Below, one piece after another: positions 6,165 through 9,227 of a DNA stretch of 9,227 bases. Where the stretch lies: contig JAHWKH010000070.1 in the NCBI GenBank assembly GCA_019347995.1, forward strand, positions 1-9,227, in the 5' to 3' direction. Within the stretch, counting starts at the first letter, position 1. The number at the start of each line of letters is the position of its first letter. A model generated the notes under the pieces. It was not told where the DNA came from. It searched no databases and saw only the letters and a program-made list of their open reading frames with translations. A program made the position numbers and the translations under genes. The stretch comes from Gemmatimonadota bacterium. GTDB lineage: Bacteria > Gemmatimonadota > Gemmatimonadetes > Longimicrobiales > UBA6960.

Positions 6165-6393
6165 TGCGTCGTGTCTCGTTCTCGGTTTGCGGCCCCTTCG
6201 GGGACCATGCCTGCGCGAGCACCGGCTTGCCGGGGCCCGCTCTCCGCGTTCCCTTTCTCCTCGCCGGTGATCGCGCCCGGCGAGCCGCCGAACCGGCGGG
6301 GTTGGAGCATGATAACCTATCAGCCTTCCATTTCCAGGGCCATGCGAATCCGGAAGGCGCCAGCGCCCCGGACGATGCGCCGCAGGAGGGTCC
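6165..6393. promoter_or_regulatory. Divergent intergenic region with weak promoter candidate
   Basis: These 229 bases separate the minus-strand Trm112-like and oxidase genes from the plus-strand DUF192 gene, so they should hold promoters for both directions. The only AT-rich pocket is about 6308-6336. On the minus strand TATCAT (6314-6309) matches five of six bases of a sigma-70 -10 element, but the 17-base-spaced CTGGAA (6337-6332) matches only three of six of a -35. It would give a leader of roughly 140 bases. I see no convincing plus-strand promoter, operator or riboswitch. Open frames here look like chance. Confidence 0.3.
6384..6390 (+). promoter_or_regulatory. Strong ribosome binding site for the DUF192 gene
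   Basis: AGGAGGG lies 3-4 bases before the ATG at 6394. It is the best Shine-Dalgarno match in the window and fixes the DUF192 start. Confidence 0.75.
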
Positions 6394-6903
6394 ATGAGAA
6401 CGAGGAACGCACGAGGTGTGGCCGTGGTCGCGGCCGCGGTGGCCTTCGCCCTGGCCTGCGACGTCGGGGCTCCGCCCGGCGGTGAGGGACAGGAGGCGGG
6501 AAGCGTGGCGCAGGACGCGGGGCCGCGGCCTCCGGCCGACCGGGCCTGGGTGATCTTCGGGGCCGACACGGTGACGGCCGAGGTCGCCCGCTCGGCGGAG
6601 GAGCGGAGCCAGGGACTCATGTACAGGGAGGACCTGCCGGAGGGAACGGGGATGCTCTTCGTCTTCCCGGACGAAGCCAGCCGCGGCTTCTGGATGGCCA
6701 ATACGTACATCCCGCTGGACATCGCCTACATCGACTCGACGCTGCGCATCGTGGACATCCAGCAGATGGAGCCCGAGGTCACCGACACCTACGACTCGGC
6801 GGCGCCGGCCATGTTCGCGCTGGAGGTGCCCCAGGGGTGGTTCGAGGCCCGGGGAATCGGCGTGGGGGACGTGGCCGAGATCGTATTCGGCGTGCAGCGC
6901 TGA
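6394..6903 (+). CDS. DUF192 family protein, putative lipoprotein, 169 aa
   Basis: Residues 1-21 form a signal (RTRNARG then a hydrophobic run), ending at Cys22 in ALAC. This is close to a lipobox though Ala at -3 is less usual, so export with lipidation is likely. A low-complexity Gly/Ala/Pro/Glu linker (23-49) follows. The DUF192 domain spans about 52-167 with its hallmark blocks: ERSQGLMYREDLPEGTGMLF (70-89), RGFWMANTYIPLDIAYID (97-114), the PAMFALEVPQGWFEARGI region (138-155) and a terminal GVGD. DUF192 proteins are small, widely distributed and of unknown function, often exported. The gene stands alone on its strand, divergent from the Trm112-like gene and convergent with the aminotransferase. 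A strong AGGAGG site precedes it. No catalytic role can be assigned. Confidence 0.88.
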   Translation: MRTRNARGVAVVAAAVAFALACDVGAPPGGEGQEAGSVAQDAGPRPPADRAWVIFGADTVTAEVARSAEERSQGLMYREDLPEGTGMLFVFPDEASRGFWMANTYIPLDIAYIDSTLRIVDIQQMEPEVTDTYDSAAPAMFALEVPQGWFEARGIGVGDVAEIVFGVQR

Positions 6904-6904
6904 A

Positions 6905-6959
6905 GCCCCACCGGCAGGGCGCGCCCGGCCGTCGCGGGACGCCACCGACCCGGCGGGGC
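6905..6959. terminator. Imperfect inverted repeat between convergent genes
   Basis: GCCCCACCGG (6905-6914) pairs with CCGGCGGGGC (6950-6959) with one A/C mismatch, enclosing 35 bases that include the palindrome GGGCGCGCCC (6917-6926). It fills the 57-base gap between the DUF192 stop and the aminotransferase stop. There is no T-tract. It may act as a shared transcript end, but chance pairing in GC-rich DNA is plausible. Confidence 0.22.
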
Positions 6960-6960
6960 G

Positions 6961-8118
6961 CTACGTTCGCTCCAGCACCTCGGCGAGCGCCGCCACGTCG
7001 CCCTCGTCGTTGTAGACGTTGGGGCTCACGCGCAGCGCCGTGCCTCTCAGCGACGCCACCACGCCGGCCCGGTCGAGCTCGGCCTTGAGGTCGGCGAGCT
7101 CCACGTCGGGGCGCATGCGGATGCCGAAGAGATGCTGCCCGCGCCATGCGTCCTCCTCCACGGAGAAGCCGCGGCGGCCCACCACCTCGAGCAGTCCGGC
7201 GGTCAGGGCCCGGCAGTAGGCCTGGACCCGCTCGGGCCGCCACTCCAGCAGCATCTCCAGCGAGCGCGTCGCCACCGGAACCAGGGTCCAGTTCGACGTC
7301 TCACCCACGTCGTAGCGGGCGGCGCCGGGACGGTACTCGTCCCGGTAGTCCACCAGGTGCTGGAAGTCGTCGCTGCCCGCGCGCCCTACCCAGGTCTCCT
7401 CCAGCGGCACGCCGTCGTCGAAGCGGGGGCCCATCCACGCCAGGGCCAGCGAGTAGGGCCCCAGGAGCCACTTGTACGTGGCGGCGACCAGCAGGTCCGG
7501 GCGCAGCTCCTCCACGTCGAAGGGGAGGGCGCCCACGGACTGGGTGCCGTCGACGACCAGGGCCGCGCCCACGTCGCGGGCCCGGGCGGCGATGGCCGCG
7601 AGATCGAAGCGCGTGCCGTCGGTCCAGTGGACGTGGGGCAGGGCCACCACCGCCGTGCGCGCGTCGATGGCGTCCAGGAAGCGCTCGTTCCAGCCCTTCC
7701 CCCGCTCCGCCCCTCCGGGCGGCCGCACGGTGACGACCTCGGCCCCGCGCTCGGACGCCACCCGGCGCCAGGCGTACACGTTTCCCGGGAACTGCTCGTG
7801 GGAGACGACGATCGTCTGACCACGCGCCACCGGCAGGTTGCGGGCGGCGATGGCGATCCCGTAGGAGGTGGACGGCAGGACCGCCACCCGGGACGGGTCG
7901 CGGCCGCCCACCAGCGCCGCGAAGCGCTCCCGCAGCAGCTCCACGCCGGAGAAGAAATCCCGCGCCGCGATGGACGTGGGGTCGCGCTTGAGACGCAGCC
8001 CCTCGACGCCAGCCTCCTCCGAGGCCCTGGGGAGGGGGCCTATGTACGCGCAATTGAGGTAGTGGAGGTCGGGCGGAAGGCTGAAGGCCTCCCGCTGGCA
8101 CTCCAGCGGCCCGGTCAC
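6961..8118 (-). CDS. PLP-dependent class V aminotransferase-fold enzyme
   Basis: This 385-residue protein has full class V length. PLP-site features are visible in order: PSTSYGIAIAAR (82-93) for the phosphate-binding turn, HVHWTDG (162-168), LVVDGTQSVGALPFD (187-201) with Asp190 contacting the pyridine nitrogen, and TYKWLLGP (214-221) with Lys216 as the Schiff-base lysine. ALRVSPNVYND (361-371) fits the substrate-carboxylate Arg363. The SufS/IscS-type catalytic Cys is not seen, so a standard cysteine desulfurase is unlikely. Relatives in the superfamily include isopenicillin-N epimerase-like enzymes and kynureninase, and the substrate cannot be predicted. The start GTG at 8118 overlaps the upstream barrel gene by GTGA, with GGGG just upstream. 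The conserved N-terminal YLNCAYIGPL (20-29) sits a normal distance from it. Confidence 0.9.
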   Translation of the reverse strand: MTGPLECQREAFSLPPDLHYLNCAYIGPLPRASEEAGVEGLRLKRDPTSIAARDFFSGVELLRERFAALVGGRDPSRVAVLPSTSYGIAIAARNLPVARGQTIVVSHEQFPGNVYAWRRVASERGAEVVTVRPPGGAERGKGWNERFLDAIDARTAVVALPHVHWTDGTRFDLAAIAARARDVGAALVVDGTQSVGALPFDVEELRPDLLVAATYKWLLGPYSLALAWMGPRFDDGVPLEETWVGRAGSDDFQHLVDYRDEYRPGAARYDVGETSNWTLVPVATRSLEMLLEWRPERVQAYCRALTAGLLEVVGRRGFSVEEDAWRGQHLFGIRMRPDVELADLKAELDRAGVVASLRGTALRVSPNVYNDEGDVAALAEVLERT

Positions 8119-9227
8119 AGCCCCAGCCAGTAGTCCACCTTGAGGATGAAGCGGTTCTCGGCGGGGGCGTCCCAGAGGCCCGCCAGGTCGCGGCCCAGGT
8201 CGAAGTCCCCGAACGCGTCCCGGACGGACTGGCTCCGCTGCCACACCAGATAGACGGTGGACCCGGGCCGGTACTCCCACCGAAGCACGGCGTTGCCGAG
8301 CAGGGAGCGGAAGTTGAAGTCCCTGTCCCGGAAGGCGAAGTCGGGCGAGCCGTCGCCGTCGAAGTCGACGCGCTGCTGTTCCCCGTCGCCGCACAGGCGC
8401 CCGCCCACGCACCGGCCCTCGGTGGGCACCCACGTGCCGGGCACCAGGGGCTCGAACGCGTAGCTGGACGCCTCGGAGAGCTGCTTGTAGCCCACGTAGT
8501 CGCCCGACGACAGGAAGGGCTGGGCATACAGCTGGAGCGTCAGCGAGGGCGTGAAGCTCACGTTCAGGCGCGTGTCCATGGAGAGCGTGGTGCGCTCCAG
8601 GTCGGCGAACACGTAGCGGTGGCCGAACGTGGGCGCGTACGGAAGCACCGCGGCCCTGGTGACGTACTGGGCGCCGTCGCTCTGCCAGGAGAAGCGCGGG
8701 TTGAGCTGGATCTGCACGCGGGGGGTGGGGCGCATGCTCAGCTGGCCCGAGACCCCGTATTCGTCGCCCGCGCCCTCGCGCCCCTGACGCGTGTTGAGGC
8801 CGAACTCGTAGTTTACGGCCTCGCGGCGATCCGTGTTCACGCTGACGCGGCCGTTCCAGTTGCCCGGGTCCTTCATGATGGGCCCGCCGCGCGTCGCGGA
8901 GCGGCTCCAGGAGTCGGGGCTCCAGGAGAGGTTGCCGTTGGCCTCCCAGTAGTTCAGGAACGTGAAGCGCGTATTGAGGTTGAAGCTGCCCCGCATGTGC
9001 GCGCCGCTCCACGAGCCCCACGACATGGCGTCGTCCAGGGCCTCGTGGCTCCAGTTGTGGAACGTGGAGAAGTTGACGTTGAACTGGCGGAAAAGGTGGC
9101 CGGGGTTGATCTCGCGGTAGCCCACCCGGAACCCGCCGTCGAGGCGCTCGGCGGTCTGGGAGAACCCCACGTCGTTGATCTCGAAGCCCTTCGTCAGCTC
9201 CGCCGCCCAGACGGACCACGTCCAGTG
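8115..9227 (-). CDS. DUF5916-type outer-membrane beta-barrel protein (partial, N-terminus off the window)
   Basis: The last 370 residues are visible. They alternate polar and hydrophobic/aromatic residues in short runs typical of barrel strands (for example FRVGYREI, RVQIQLNPRFSW, LTLQLYAQPF, STVYLVWQRS). The order of blocks matches the C-terminal region of DUF5916 proteins: GFEINDVGF near the left part, FQAQPFL-like LYAQPFLSSGDYVGYKQL, then DFNFRSLLGNAVLRWEYRPG and a final strand NRFILKVDYWL. Full family members usually carry an N-terminal carbohydrate-binding-like domain, which would lie beyond 9227. A loop holds a cysteine pair (CVGGRLC) and a DFDGDGSPD segment resembling a calcium-binding loop. 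The family is thought to sit in the outer membrane, with function unknown. An internal GTG near 9170 could be taken as a start, but the conserved sequence continues upstream of it. Confidence 0.85.
   Translation of the reverse strand, partial: HWTWSVWAAELTKGFEINDVGFSQTAERLDGGFRVGYREINPGHLFRQFNVNFSTFHNWSHEALDDAMSWGSWSGAHMRGSFNLNTRFTFLNYWEANGNLSWSPDSWSRSATRGGPIMKDPGNWNGRVSVNTDRREAVNYEFGLNTRQGREGAGDEYGVSGQLSMRPTPRVQIQLNPRFSWQSDGAQYVTRAAVLPYAPTFGHRYVFADLERTTLSMDTRLNVSFTPSLTLQLYAQPFLSSGDYVGYKQLSEASSYAFEPLVPGTWVPTEGRCVGGRLCGDGEQQRVDFDGDGSPDFAFRDRDFNFRSLLGNAVLRWEYRPGSTVYLVWQRSQSVRDAFGDFDLGRDLAGLWDAPAENRFILKVDYWLGL

Noticed and set aside
4709..6397. A plus-strand open frame of about 562 codons antisense to subunit II and the Trm112-like gene
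   Set aside because: Low-complexity His/Arg/Gly/Leu sequence crossing several real genes on the other strand; no family signature.
8119..9219. Longer N-terminus for the aminotransferase (752 residues, apparent fusion)
   Set aside because: The extension overlaps the barrel gene in a shifted frame and has Arg/Pro/Gly-rich nonsense composition; the GTG at 8118 gives the normal length.
1..9227. Search for CRISPR repeats, insertion-sequence ends, tRNA or rRNA genes and phage or defence genes
   Set aside because: No regular direct repeats, transposase motifs, cloverleaf-like segments or phage/defence domains were seen by eye on either strand.

Overview
The window is GC-rich and densely coded. It looks like chromosome from a Gram-negative, aerobically respiring bacterium. 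The pairing of a DUF5916-type outer-membrane barrel with a caa3-type oxidase operon and DUF192 and Trm112-like genes most resembles Gemmatimonadota. Acidobacteriota or a related phylum cannot be excluded, and no marker gene in the window settles the taxonomy.

Layout. (1) Positions 1-671 (+) hold the tail of an unidentified gene, a 149-residue unknown membrane protein whose ATG directly follows that gene's stop, and a 45-codon remnant overlapping by GTGA. The remnant carries the N-terminal signature of GatZ/KbaZ, the tagatose-bisphosphate aldolase non-catalytic subunit. (2) Positions 806-1504 (+) hold an unknown protein with two N-terminal membrane helices. (3) Positions 6164 down to 1595 (-) hold a Trm112-like gene followed by a tightly packed caa3 cytochrome c oxidase operon: subunit II with fused cytochrome c, I, III, IV, then an 81-residue two-helix membrane protein. 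(4) Positions 6165-6393 are a divergent intergenic region. (5) Positions 6394-6903 (+) encode a DUF192 putative lipoprotein. (6) Positions 9227 down to 6961 (-) hold the C-terminal part of a DUF5916-type outer-membrane barrel protein, overlapping by GTGA a PLP-dependent class V aminotransferase-fold enzyme.

How the genes work together. The oxidase genes encode a complete catalytic core. Electrons pass from a c-type heme on subunit II to CuA, then to heme a and the heme a3/CuB site in subunit I, where oxygen is reduced while protons are pumped. The ligands for all these centres are visible. The arrangement is the Bacillus-like one, with two extra helices on subunit I and a five-helix subunit III. 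No heme A synthesis or copper-insertion genes lie in the window. The barrel and aminotransferase genes look co-translated, but no shared pathway can be read from the sequence.

I found no phage, insertion sequence, CRISPR array, tRNA, rRNA or defence system, and no clearly novel system. The most useful leads are the truncated gatZ remnant, the 81-residue membrane protein ending the oxidase operon, and the coupled barrel/aminotransferase pair.
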